Shown here piece by piece: positions 42,510-54,036 of a stretch of 60,879 nucleotides of DNA; position 1 is the first letter of the stretch, and every line of letters starts with the position of its first letter. Under the pieces are notes generated by a model. It did no database searches and was not told the DNA's origin. It was given only the letters and a program-made list of their open reading frames with translations. The position numbers and the translations under genes were made by a program. Source of the stretch: Chara braunii (Eukaryota; Streptophyta; Charophyceae; Charales; Characeae); the NCBI GenBank assembly GCA_003427395.1, contig BFEA01000162.1:1-60879 (forward strand), written 5' to 3'.

Positions 42510-43396
42510 TTAAACCACCAGTACCTCGCCCAGCTATCAAGTCCGAGGCTCTGACTACCGGGAGCCCGAACATTCCCGACTCGGACTTTATTGCCAAGCC
42601 TCGGACAACTGGTATTACATCATGGAAAAGAAAAAAAGACACAGAAAACATACAACTTTCTGCAAAAAAAAAAAAAAAAAAAAAAAACGCCNNNNNNNNN
42701 NNNNNNNNNNNNNNNNNNNNNNNNNNNNNNNNNNNNNNNNNNNNNNNNNNNNNNNNNNNNNNNNNNNNNNNNNNNNNNNNNNNNNNNNNNNNNNNNNNNN
42801 NNNNNNNNNNNNNNNNNNNNNNNNNNNNNNNNNNNNNNNNNNNNNNNNNNNNNNNNNNNNNNNNNNNNNNNNNNNNNNNNNNNNNNNNNNNNNNNNNNNN
42901 NNNNNNNNNNNNNNNNNNNNNNNNNNNNNNNNNNNNNNNNNNNNNNNNNNNNNNNNNNNNNNNNNNNNNNNNNNNNNNNNNNNNNNNNNNNNNNNNNNNN
43001 NNNNNNNNNNNNNNNNNNNNNNNNNNNNNNNNNNNNNNNNNNNNNNNNNNNNNNNNNNNNNNNNNNNNNNNNNNNNNNNNNNNNNNNNNNNNNNNNNNNN
43101 NNNNNNNNNNNNNNNNNNNNNNNNNNNNNNNNNNNNNNNNNNNNNNNNNNNNNNNNNNNNNNNNNNNNNNNNNNNNNNNNNNNNNNNNNNNNNNNNNNNN
43201 NNNNNNGCGCCCTTTCTTTTTCGTTTGTTACTTTACATTTTCGTCGTGTTTTTTTTTTTTCTTTTTGCTTTTTTTTTTTTTTTTTTTGCCCGTTTTTGGG
43301 GGACTACCGGTCGCACGTCGGTGGGTACCCCGACCGACCCGGCGCGTTAATGGCCGCGTCGGCTTTTTCAAGCTGGGCGAGGTACCGGTGGTTTAA
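42510..43396. mobile_element. TIR element of TTAA type, with N gap inside
   Basis: Ends in 26-bp inverted repeats with one mismatch (42510-42535 and 43371-43396; TTAAACCACC[AG]GTACCTCGCCC). It splits the LINE B reading: the LINE frame runs up to about 43397 on one side and resumes at about 42509 on the other. TTAA at the outer ends may be a target duplication, as in piggyBac-like elements. Internal sequence is largely unknown because of the gap, and poly-A/poly-T flank it. Confidence 0.6.
42692..43206. other. assembly gap, 515 N
   Basis: A continuous run of N between a poly-A run (left) and poly-T-rich DNA (right). Confidence 1.
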
Positions 43397-43860
43397 GGGA
43401 TAGTTGGGATCACTTTCATCTCTCACCCACGAATTACCAAACAGGGGTTGGCTCAGTTCCTCTTCATTGATTTCTGCGCCCTGTTCTTGAACTCCATTCC
43501 TTGGTCATTACCCAGAACATGCCGGACATATTTGCTGGTGTGGCTGTAGGTGCTAGGCCCCTAATGCTATCCAAGGCCAGTTTATTCCATGTCGTACCAG
43601 GTTTAGTCAGTAGTTTGACTATCCATTTAACTTGTAAGGCTTTGGTTTCGTGTTTGGGGTCTATGATACCAAGACCTCCTTTGGCTGGTTTCCTTGTGAT
43701 GTAATGCCAAGCTATCTTTGGTACGCAGTTCTCTTTGTTTGGGTCACTAGGCCACAAGTATGTTTTTGATTTACGGTTAAGTTCCTTGATTGTATGGTCC
43801 GAAACGGTCCAGATTGACACTATGTACCACATCATATCATAGGAAAAATAGATGTATTAA
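43397..43860 (-). pseudogene. LINE B ORF2, connection region after RT
   Basis: Reads IKELNRKSKTYLWPSDPNKE, then VPKIAWHYITRKPAKGGLGI, the conserved post-RT segment also seen in LINE 2 (SRVAWDSVIHPKTKGGLGII), and ends FWVMTKEWSSRTGRRNQ near 43464. Confidence 0.8.
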
Positions 43861-44107
43861 TGGCTCGTGCACGCCCCAGCAATGATGTGAATGTATTGCC
43901 CCATCTGCCCAGTTTGTTAATTTGTTTGGCGAGTATATTTTGGGTCATTTGAGGGGCGAGGCCATCCTTTATCAACAAGATGCCTAGATATCGCGTAGAT
44001 GTCTCCGGTGTCTCTCATGTCATGTCTGCCTCAGGGCCTTGACGTTGGGGAACCTCCTCCTCCGATAGCCACCAACCGATTGTTTTATTCCAATTATTCT
44101 TCATTTC

Positions 44108-45013
44108 TTATGCCAGACTGAACGCTGCCATTGCTCTTACTAACGCGCTGAACGACGAGTCTGAAACTCTTATGAGGACCGTGAGATCGTCTACAAACAT
44201 TATTAGTGTCGGGAACTGTATGTGGTGGGTTGATCCTACATTGACCTCTGATAGTCTGTGTATGGAGGGGTTTTTGCATAGGAATGAGGCTATTGCTTCC
44301 ATAACGAAGAGGAAGATTGGGGGAGCTAGCAGGTCCCCTTGGCGCACTGACCGAGAGATTGGATAGCAGTCAGAGAGCAAGCCATTGACTTGGGCGCACC
44401 CTATGGCGTCATTATACAGAATGCGCACCCACTTCCTAAAATTTGGGCCCACTCCCATCTTTTTCATGCTTGCATTGAGAAAGGCCCAGTTGACTTGATC
44501 ATAGGCCTTTTCAAAATCGAAAAAAAGAATTCTTGTGTTTATCCTTTTTTCTTTGACTTTGTTGGCCGCTTCGCTGAGGGTCAGTACATTATCCAGGATG
44601 TATCTCCCAGGAGCGAAACCTGTTTGATCTATATGAAAGCATTTGTCTGTCAGGTCTAGGATTCGAAAGGCAAGAGTTTTGGCAAGGATCTTATAAGGAA
44701 GTGTTAGAAGCGAGATGAGTCTATAATTCCTGATATTTTCTCTCTCCCCTTTTTTGTACAACAAAGTGACCACGCTGGTACTCAGTAGGTTTCCCAGTCC
44801 CCCCTTGAGCCAGTTGTCGTTGTAGAAGTTTAGTAAATCCCCTCCTAACAGCGGCCATAACTTTTCCCATAATTCTTTTGTCAGCCCATCAATTTCTGGA
44901 GAATTATTGTTGTTCATATTTTGGAAAGCAAATTGCATTTCTTCCATGGTGATGGGCTTGTCCAGATCTTCTGCTTGTTCTTGAGATATCGTTTGTTCTA
45001 GGTATTGCAGCAT
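44108..45013 (-). pseudogene. LINE B reverse transcriptase
   Basis: RT motifs on the minus strand: TLLYKKGERENIRNYRLISL, IDQTGFAPGRYI, catalytic Asp in LFFDFEKAYDQVNW, ISRSVRQGDLLAPPIFLFVM and FVDDLTVLI near the end (about 44170-44195). The frame is open for 301 residues and then shifts. Upstream, 45015-45413 encodes the pre-RT helical region (ESMLKHFFARIKANSRANAI), in another frame. Family: plant-type LINE distinct from LINE 2 (about half identical by eye in the core motifs). Confidence 0.88.
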
Positions 45014-45014
45014 C

Positions 45015-45413
45015 CTAGTCCGCCTCTTTGGTGTTGGGCAGAGTAGGCATAGGGGTCTTCGTGTGGTAGAGCTCTTCGTAGAATTCCTTTGCTACGTTCA
45101 ACATTCCTTCGCTATCTATCACTGTTTCATTTGGATTTGAGAGGGTTTTTAGGCCTTCGATCGCATTGGCCCTCGAGTTTGCTTTGATTCTTGCGAAGAA
45201 GTGTTTTAACATTGACTCGCTTAGCTCATATTCGTTCATTTTGGCTCTTATTTGTAGTCCCTTTAGTTCCCACCATCTCCACATAGTGAGTTTTTCTCTT
45301 GCCTTTTCAAAAATGTCTCTGTAGAGTGTCGAAGAGGGGTTATCGATCAGATTTGTCTCTGCGATCTTCAGGGCTGTCTCCAATGCTTGCTTCCTCTGTT
45401 TCCTATTGGCCAC
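45015..45413 (-). pseudogene. LINE B pre-RT region
   Basis: A 132-residue minus-strand reading, helical, containing LSESMLKHFFARIKANSRAN (compare THFFSMATALARRS in LINE 2) and LYHTKTPMPTL, the typical stretch before RT. Frame differs from the RT by a shift at about 45014. Confidence 0.75.
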
Positions 45414-45689
45414 TAATTTCCTTGAGATTCTAGCTACCGTCTGTGATAATGTGGAGTAACTTACTTGAAACCACTCCCACCGATCGTGTATGGGTAGGTA
45501 GGTGCCATTTAAATTCTGCCAACAATCCTGAACTCCTACTTGAAAATTCCGGCTCAGTAGGAGGGAGTTATTGAGTTTGTGAAAGTTGAACCCCTGTTTG
45601 ACATACTGTTCGAAGCTGATTATTAGTTCGATTGGGTTTGTGGTCCAGACCCGGGTACGGTGTGAGAGCCAGGATCTCGCTGCTTTTGG

Positions 45690-46408
45690 CTGTCCCCATT
45701 AATGTCCCTTAAATAAGGAAATAGTCAATGAAAGAGAAAGCGGTATGGTGGGCATGGTTCTTTTTAACGAATGTGAAGGCTCTTGTCCCCGAATGCGAAG
45801 TCCGGTATGGTTAAACTAGATTGTAATCCGTCATTAACTTTTGGATGGGCACCGCCTCCTGTGTAGGCTGACCAGCCGAGGACCTAGATATACAATCCGT
45901 GGTGGGGTCTATAGTTGCGTTCCAATCACCGACCAAAATACATGGTGATAAAGGGGGGATCAGATGATCGATGTTTGTTATAAAAGTTGACCTGTCTTAA
46001 GAGCTGTTCGGTGAGTAAATATTGATTATACTTCATCCTTCCACTTTACATCCATAAGGCATCACCTACCTTCTACCGTGTCCACCTCTTTGCCCACTAT
46101 CGACCTTGTGTGTATAGGCGGGATGATTTGGGTACAAGGATGGCTGTACCTTTCGTACTTGACGTATTGTCTGAGGACCATATTCCATCTTTCATTCCTC
46201 CCAATTTCCTTGATAAGAGTTTTCAAATTTTGTCGTGTTCTGTTGAGAAGGTAAGGTGAGTTTCTTGTAGCAAGATATGTACCAGTTTGTTTGTGTGAGC
46301 GGTAAGACCTTTGATTATATCATGCAATTTTTCTTCTTTCTCCGTAATATTTTCGAGCCAATTAATATTCCAGCTCCTAATGACTATCCCTTGTGTCTTC
46401 TGGTACAC
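45690..46408 (-). pseudogene. LINE B endonuclease remnant
   Basis: Begins with IRSWNINWLENITEKEEKLH and VHILLQETHL (46240-46400), equal to the S.N.N and QETHL motifs of LINE endonucleases. The rest, to about 45690, is in pieces in other frames. Confidence 0.65.
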
Positions 46409-47443
46409 CCGATCTTCCTTTTCGTTTGCCCCCTTTTGTAAAAATGTCCATCATTGAGGCTATGGGGAAGAGGCAGGGGTACGATCATAGTGTAGACGTC
46501 CTAGGAGGTGGCCTGGTCGCTTGCATCCATCTCTGTCGACGCATCACCCGGCGGGTCCTCAAGCACCATGGTGAGAGAATCATCTAGCTTATACTCCCCC
46601 ACACTTCCACTAGTTCCCGGTCCCAGGACAAGGGCCGGTTCTGATCCTACTCCTTTGTCCTCATCTTCCCACTCCTCCATATTACTCTCAGAGAAATCAC
46701 TTCTGTAATATCTGTCCAGATCAATGGCGAACACCTTGTTTCCAGATCGTTGTCCCCCTTCAAAATCCCATGAGTCAGGAGGTGTGCCACTGAGACCGCC
46801 AACAGTTCCGCTGGAATGTCGGGTCCCGCCAACACACTGTATGGAATCCTTGTCACGATTCTCCAAGGCTTCCACATCATCCCACTCTTCAACTTGGTTT
46901 CCTCTCACAATGTTGCAATCAAAGGGGAAAAGGCACGAGGGGAGTGTCTCTCTAGGTCCATATGATGGTCCTGCTGGTCCTCCTGGCCTGCTTGGGAGGA
47001 CCTGTCCTCTTGATCATTGTCCAGGGCAACTGTTTCATACACGCCCAATGGGTACCCCTCTGTTACCTTTTCTTGAAGAATACTAGCAACATTTTATCCT
47101 TCCTCAATCCTTGGGATTGTGAAGGACACATCTGTGGCGATATGCCATTCTCCCTCTTTCTCGACGTACCTGGCCGCAATCAGCGGGCGGGTGTCCATCA
47201 ATGTCAGTCGTGCTGATTTGGTCGAGGCCACTACATGAGGTGCCTCCCCATCTTCGACATCCTTAATGGTAGTGAACTCTTGTGTGTACTTTGCATTCCA
47301 CTTTATTAACTTTTTTGTTTGGGCCACAACCACAACCACTTCTTTTTCCAAAACTGAGCGTGCTGATTTCTCTTCTGCCTCTGTTTGATCTAAATTTGAT
47401 TCCTTTTTTTTCTGTTTTCTCCTTGTCTTCAATTTCTTTGGGC
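46409..47443 (-). pseudogene. LINE B ORF1, C-terminal part
   Basis: Acidic, Ser/Glu-rich readings (46501-46908) and a charged segment ending at the LTR element (47094-47443; TKSARLTLMDTRPLIAARYV). ORF1 sequence resumes on the other side of the LTR element at 57350. Confidence 0.5.
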
Positions 47444-48681
47444 TGTGATGACCCGACCAAACACGGACTGAGACACACAATTGATTTCTGAGTTTTGCTC
47501 ACGGACTGAATGCCTTGCTGAGTTTCCCGCTTGCTGCTAAGTTTTGCATGTATGTGTGTGTGTGCACGCTTGCTGGTTTGCATGTCTGTCTGAGTGTTGG
47601 TTGGCTTGAGTGTGTGTGTGACCCACAAGGGCACTTGTTCATTCGTTGGGCCCTTAGGGCCGGTACTTGTGGCCGTGGCATTGAGGATTGCAGCGGGGGA
47701 AAACACTCAAGTTGCAGGTAGGCCGGTAGCGCACTCTGAAGAGGTAGATGTGTGGGTACTGGAGGCTGAGCAGAAGAAGACAAAAGTGGCATTTTGAGAG
47801 GCCCAATAGTTGTAGGCTAGATCTAGGCGGGTACCAGTCCAACCAGTCCGAGTCTAGGGCGTGTACGGGCAATATCAGAGTCTGCAATGATGTTTCCCTC
47901 CAGAAGGGAGGAGGTACCGGTTGCTGGGAAGGCCGAGGCGACCTGGAAGTCACCGCCCCAGAGGCAAGCAGGCCGCTATATCTCCAGGCCGGGCGAAGAG
48001 CCCAGTCTCATTGTCGGTGTGCAAGTTTGGTGACACACTGGTTGGAGCGCTGGCTGGAGCAGCGCTAGCTTGGAGCAGTGCTGCTGGGGAAGGAGCAAGG
48101 ACACGGAGGAGGAAGAAGACCATGAGGAAGGGGAGCGCCAGAGGTACTTACATGGCTATGGTGGCAGCCATCTTCATCACCTTGGTGGGCGCTGCAACAG
48201 GGAGGGGTAGAGCTACACCAAGAAGCTTTGAGGCAAGGTTAGGCATGGCGGCCTGAGCTAGAGCAGCCATAGCTGCTTTGGGTTGTCCTTTGGGCATCAG
48301 GGCAAGGCCCGGTAGTCCGCCATAGCCTCAACCTATGAGAGTGAAGAGTGAGGGAGGCGGCCATGGGTATGGTGGACCTCAAGTGATATCTGCAGTAGAA
48401 GAGGAACTCGGATATTGATTCTGGATCAGCCATTCAACATTGTACTATTATTTCTTGTGTGAATAAGAGAGTAGTAGTAAAGGAGGAGGAGAGTGTTTGG
48501 CGAAGAAGAAGAGCTTTTCCATTTGTCTATGCTGGTGTACATTATCTTCTTCTTCTTTCTTTCTTCTTCTTCTTCTTCTTACCCTCTCTCTCCTCTCAAG
48601 TTCATTAATTTCTTTCTACAATTGGAACGACATTATACTATCTGATGAATGTGTACTACAAAATTGGCCAGGATCATAACA
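47444..48681 (+). repeat. 5' LTR
   Basis: Starts TGTGATGACCCGACC and ends GGATCATAACA (TG...CA). Matches the 3' LTR at 56207-57349. It has about 95 bp (about 48151-48245) that the 3' LTR lacks. Confidence 0.9.
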
Positions 48682-48682
48682 T

Positions 48683-48694
48683 TGGTATCAGAGC
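48683..48694 (+). other. primer binding site, initiator tRNA-Met
   Basis: TGGTATCAGAGC, one base after the 5' LTR, complementary to the 3' end of plant initiator tRNA-Met. Confidence 0.93.
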
Positions 48695-48728
48695 GGATTC
48701 TACGTGCTGGTGAGAGTTGACTTATCCA

Positions 48729-48780
48729 CCCTAACCCTAACCTAAGTGGTAAGGGCTAACCACTTAGGGTTAGGGTTGGT
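48729..48780 (+). repeat. telomere-like inverted repeat in the leader
   Basis: CCCTAACCCTAACCTAAGTGGT (48729-48750) faces ACCACTTAGGGTTAGGGTT (48759-48777). It forms a long stem with an 8-nt loop, made largely of CCCTAA motifs. Confidence 0.75.
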
Positions 48781-49840
48781 CCGAAGTGGGAAGTGGGGCA
48801 GCGTGGCTTGGGGAAGCTGCCCCCACCTAGTTAGGTCATGCTGGGTCGGCATTGAACCTGACCAGGTTGCTTGAGAGTAAGTATGTGGTGGCGAGACACA
48901 TCAAGAGGACTTCATGCGACAAGTTGAGAGAGGCGACAGTGAGAGGCACTTGAGGATTTCCCTCAAGTAGGCGATCTTGAGGGAAGTAGCCATTCTGCAT
49001 CTACGGACTGCAAGTTACTACTTGCTTCTTCAGCATCGGCGGGGGATCCGGCGTTGCGCATTGGTGTTGGAAGTAAGACCCTCCTACATGATAGGACTCT
49101 AGTGTAGAGGTAGCGATAGGGTTAGGAAGACCACATGAGGAAGGGGGGTGAGTTATACTTCATCTCAAAGTCTGGGCCACTCAGGTAAGTGTCGTGCACC
49201 TAAGGGTTGCACATGTATGCGTGCATGGTATTGTTTGTCCTCCTGGGGTACTTCTGGGTCTCTTTCCAACTCCTCTGAAGTCTTGGTTGTGTGCATTGGT
49301 GTGCAAACTACTTACTAACCGGATGGATGTGGAAATGAAGTATCTTGCTTTGAAAGCCATATCTTTCTACAGTGCTTTTATCTTTTCATTTGTGATTGGA
49401 TGTAGTCTGTAGGTTATGTCTTAAAGTTGAAATTCGTTTTTCAATATGGTAAAGGCAGAAAGTAGGACCTTGAGGTACTCTCCTTGGTTGGGACTTGGTC
49501 GCGACCTACATGGGACCCATTGGGACCCAATGGGACGCAATAGGGCCGGGGCCCAAACAAGAAGGGCCCCTGGGACCAAATCTGTTGACGCAGTGTCACT
49601 CTCTGTTCTGTTTGGGATACGGTAACCTTCTTTTTGATTAGAGCCCTCGCTGCCGAGGGGATCTCAGTTGAGATGCTTTGTCAGACTGATGACACACAAT
49701 CCAATGCTTGACCTGCACCTTATACACCACTCAATTTTCCATTGTTGTATGATGTTACTTGTAGTCTGGTTTGCTGTACTTTGACGGTGCATGTTGGATT
49801 AGTCTTAAGGGGATCTTGTACTTGGTCTGACCGGAGTTGA

Positions 49841-51090
49841 ATGTGGAACCGGAACTCTCTTCTGAATGTATTGTATTCTATGATTTGTTCTTTTGGTTGC
49901 GCTCTAGTCCAAATATTTGTTGCTCCGGCTAGGAGTTCTATCTTCTTCTTTATATTTAGTTTGTTTCTTTTGTTGAAATCCAGTACATGCCCGTTGAGAC
50001 GCACAGATAAGAGAAAAGGGCAGGAGAAGCCAATTGAAGGAACTAGCGGTTCCAACATGGCACCAGCCAAACTTTCAGATATGTTAAAGGCCCGCATGGA
50101 TGCAACCAATGAGGTTGATAAACTGTTGTATGAGGCCCTTTATCAGAAAGAGTTGGTTGAGGAGGAGAAGGTGGAAGAGGCAAAGCGGAAAACAACCACT
50201 GATGAACTTGAGGCCATCTTTCAAACGGTTCCGAATGTATCTGATGCAGACGTTAAGAAAGATCTGGTTATGTATGTACGTGCCCTTGTTGATTACCATT
50301 TGCTCAGCGAACTTCCAAGTGTGAAGTCCCAATTACTTGAAGAAATGAGTAAGATGCGTACTCAAATGGCAGACATGGCCAAAGAGCATCGCGATCAGAT
50401 CCAGCAAATGGCAGCCATGTATCAGACCCCACTCTCAAGATCTCTTCCTCGTTCTACCTTTGCACCCCTCCATTCCTCTCCTTCTTCTCAGTCTTCTTCG
50501 TTGAGTTTGGTGATTCAGTCAGGACCTACGACAGGTACAGTTCCCAGTGCCGTTACAAGCGGCAGCGCAGGGAGTTCTGGAACTGCCACAGCCTTGGGAT
50601 CGGATCCAGTAGCAATAACTGGACCCAGCTATGGCAATCCATACATGGACGGGTAGGCGGTGATGATACCGTCTAAGTTTGATGACAAGGAGGACGTTGA
50701 GTCCTGGATCAGCTCCATGAGAGCGTACTTTGAAGTACAGGGCACTCAAAGAGTGAGCCAGTCCTTGATCCTGGGGACAAACGTCGAGCCTGTCGTAAGG
50801 GGCTTCCTTGAAGTCCAAGCCATGCAAGCTGGGTATGCAAAGATTAACCTATCCGAGTGGCTTAAAGTCACGCCGGCCACCACTCTCGAGGACATACTCG
50901 TAGCACAGTATAAGGACTCGCGTGCTGTTGCAAGAATAAGGATACAACTTGATGAACTCAAACGCAACAAGTGGCAGGGCACCATGCATAAATTGCAATT
51001 GCATGTCAACAAGCTCTTTGCAACACCAGGATTGGAGTTGACTGCGCAATCATGCTTGGATGTAGTTAAAGGTACGGTTCCCACTCACAT
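49841..51090 (+). pseudogene. gag, N-terminal and capsid parts
   Basis: Open from 49841, with likely start in the MAPAKLSDMLKARMD region (about 50057). A coiled coil (about 50120-50200), a Ser/Thr-rich linker, then a TAG (50654-50656), after which the same frame continues with the capsid lead PSKFDDKEDVESWISSMRAY (F-D...W-ISSM is typical of Ty3/gypsy capsid) up to VKGTVPTH. A 385-bp TIR insert interrupts at 51091. Past it, gag resumes with GRDFFGYTDWFSLMKDVVIL. Confidence 0.75.
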
Positions 51091-51475
51091 ATGGTTAATA
51101 GGTGGTGTCATTTTTGGCGGATTTTTCACCGAAACTGCCATATTTTCTCGAATTGGTGTTTTTTTTTGTTTTTGTTTTTTTGTGTGATATGTATGTGTTT
51201 TAGGGTATATGTATATTAAGTTTCAATGTATTTGGACCGCTAATAAAAAAGTTGGCAAAAACACCGAATTCGGGAAACAAATTGCCGAACTTCGAATGCT
51301 ACTCCGAATAGGGTTTTATAGTGCATTTTAGTTTTTTTTTTCTTTTTTTTTTGCCTGTTTTTTTTTTTTTTATGTTTGTATTATGAGCCTGCATTGTTTG
51401 TTCGCGAAATTATTGACGACATCGCTTGTGGTGGTGTGCCGAAAAACACCGAATTTTTGGCCTTCCATTAACCAT
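51091..51475. mobile_element. MITE-like insert in gag
   Basis: Bounded by perfect 9-bp inverted repeats ATGGTTAAT (51091-51099) and ATTAACCAT (51467-51475). AT-rich with long T runs and no ORF. The gag reading is broken exactly at its ends. I could not identify a target duplication. Confidence 0.65.
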
Positions 51476-52135
51476 CTCTCTTGACTAATCGCCTAGGCAG
51501 GGATTTCTTCGGTTATACTGACTGGTTCTCTTTAATGAAGGATGTAGTCATTCTGGAGGTAGGAGACCTCCTTACCGCAACAAGCAGCAAACAGACCTTT
51601 GCTCGCAGGCGATTTCGTGACAACAATCGCTTAGCTTCGCTAGACTTGCTAGAAGGGGAAGGGGAGGCCGAATAGACGACCCCACTCTTGGCAACGGCAA
51701 GAGCAGGACGCTGATACAGGCTGCTCTTCAACTCAAGAAATTGACATGAATAATGAAGATGATAAGTTTTGTGCCTTTAAAAAGACTTCCTATGGGAAGG
51801 GAAACCAGAACAGTAATTCAGTAAGGAACTTCGTCGCACTTCCAAAGGGAGCCAAAATCCTAGCTAAACCAGAGGATGCAACTAATAAACCTTAGATAGA
51901 CTTCTAAATCAGTGAGGCTGAATGGAAGGCTAGAATGAAGAAGGGAGGTTGCCTACATTGCTTGAAAATGGACCATAAGGTACAAGATTGCTCTAGGCTG
52001 CAGGGAAACCAGAATCGGGCGTAGAGTTGGCATCAACACTCTCTACGGCAAGGGAGACTGAATCTGATGTAGTTCAGCAGTCCTCTCTTTAAGCCCCGTC
52101 ATCTACTGATTCCAAGGCTAAAGTTTGTCATGCTT
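51476..52135 (+). pseudogene. gag C-terminus with CCHC knuckle
   Basis: After the insert, FFGYTDWFSLMKDVVILEV, a basic RRRFRDNNR region, and then the zinc knuckle CLHCLKMDHKVQDC (51950-51991; CX2CX4HX4C, canonical), which binds the packaged RNA. Several stops. Confidence 0.8.
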
Positions 52136-52740
52136 TGTATGTTGAGCCTTGGAAGGAGTCTGAGACGGTTGATTTCAACTATCACTTAGAAGAGCACTGG
52201 GCTGAGATGAAACACCAGCGTGCTCAAGGGACAGTGAAGTTAATATTTTTTAAGCTTCTCATAAACCACCGCTATCTCCGTGTATTGATTGATTCTGGTG
52301 CGACTACTAACTTTATGTCACCACACGGGATACGCAAAGTGGGCTTGGGGATGAAGCAAGTGGTTTTGCAGAACGCTTGCCGAACTCAAGTAGGCAACAA
52401 ATAAGTTGTCTCATCTACACATGTAGTCAAAGGTGTGTGTACTACCTTTGACAAGGACAAGATAGTCACCCATGCACTGAACTTCTATGTCCTTGACAAG
52501 TGTCCCTTCGATGCAATCCTTGGCTTGGGCTGGTTGGAGTCCCAATGCGAATGAACCAAGTGGAAGGAGCCACTTTTCAGTGTCAAAGATGCTCAAGGGA
52601 ACGAGTTTCCCATCCTCTTGGATGAGAAGCGCGAGTCCCCAGTGAGTTTTCTCAATGCCATGCAGTTCTGCAAAAAGTGGCACAAGCACAAAGAGGGTGA
52701 ACAAATGTATGTTGCCTATGTTCGCCCTACTCATGTGTCA
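52135..52740 (+). pseudogene. aspartic protease
   Basis: Retropepsin-type protease: catalytic VLIDSGATTNFMS (about 52286-52320), then in the same frame, past a TAA (52402-52404), FDAILGLGWL (about 52510-52540), the C-terminal hallmark. A second stop follows it (TGA, about 52552). It would process gag-pol. The linker runs on to about 52740. Confidence 0.85.
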
Positions 52741-53092
52741 TCTACTGCTAGTATCAATCCTATTCAGCTAACGAGTCTACTTCCAATACTTCTACTTCTC
52801 TACCTTCTGCTAGTCCAAATGATTCTACTTCAGATTCGGTCGCTTCCATTCGTAATCTCCGATCTAGGTGATCCGTTTGCTGATCCTTCGCCCCCATGGG
52901 TCCCAACAAGCATCCAAAACCTACTTGACCGATTCCCGGAAGTTCTAGCCGAACCACGTGGAGTCTCCATTCGGTCCGACACACAATCGAGTTGGTCGAA
53001 GGTGCTGTTCCTCCGAAAAGTTGTATGTACCGAATGGGATCCGACGAGTTGGAGGAACTCCAGAAACAAATTGACGAAGTGATCGACAAGGG

Positions 53093-54036
53093 TTGATCAA
53101 GCCTAGCGAGTCTGAATTCGGTGCACTTGTTTTGTTTGTCCCGAAGAAAGGAGGCAAACTCCGTATGTGTATTGATTATCACGGTCTAAACTGTATCACC
53201 CGAAAGAATGCATATCCATTGTCACGCATAGATGACTTGCTTGATGCTGTCGTTGGGTGCAAGGTTTTCTCGAAGATCGATCTCAAGTCTGGGTACCACC
53301 AGATTGAAGTCGATCCTGGGACCAACACAAGACTGCGTTCAAGACACGCGATGGGCTTCACGAATTTACCGTAATGCCCTTCGGCCTTACAAACACACCA
53401 GCCACCTTTCAATGCCTCATAAATAAGGTCCTCCGCAAACAGATTGGTCAGTTTGTGGTAGTGTATCTCGATGATATTCTGATCTTCAACAAATTCATCG
53501 AGGAACACATGAAGCACCTTGAGGAAGTGTTCATCATCCTCAAGAAAACGCAACTTCCTCTCAACTTAGATAAATCTTAGTTTGGGAGGGATAACGTCAT
53601 CTATCTTGGGCACCGGTTGTCTGTTGCAGGCCTCGATGACTTGCTTGATGCTGCCGGTGGGTGCAAGGTCTTCTCCAAGATCGATCTCAAGTTTAGGTAC
53701 CACCAGATTGAAGTCGATCCTGCAAATCAGCACAAGACTGCACTCAGGACACATGATGGGCTTCCGTAATGCCCTTCGGCCCCACGAACGCACCAACCAC
53801 CTTTCAATGCCTCATGGATAAGATCCTCCGCGAACAGATTGGTCGGTTTGTGGTAGTGTTTCTCGATGATATTCTGATCTTCAACAAATCCATCGAGGAA
53901 CACATGAAGCACCTTGAGGAAGTGTTCATCATCCTCAAGAAAACGTAACTCCATCTCAACTTAGAGAAATCTGAATTTGGGAGGGATAGCGTCATCTATC
54001 TTGGGCACCGGTTGTCTGCTGCAGGCCTCGAGCCTG
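53093..54036 (+). pseudogene. reverse transcriptase with internal 404-bp tandem duplication
   Basis: RT palm: ESEFGALVLFVPKKGGKLRM, CIDYHGLN, SRIDDLLD, FSKIDLKSGYHQI, then after a frameshift PFGLTNTPATFQCL and YLDDILIF (53464-53475). At 53635 the sequence returns to the DDLLDA segment and repeats it to about 54030 (KIDLKFRYHQI, then FLDDIL at 53859-53870), with more frameshifts. The first unit is 53231-53634 and the second 53635-54030. The join occurs at a GCAGGCCTCGA word present at the end of both units. Confidence 0.88.

Noticed and set aside
42506-43403. Long ORFs across the assembly gap
   Set aside because: They are mostly N translated as X.
48729-48780. Interstitial telomere array
   Set aside because: Only two CCCTAA units per arm, in inverted orientation and inside the retrotransposon leader; not a telomere relic.
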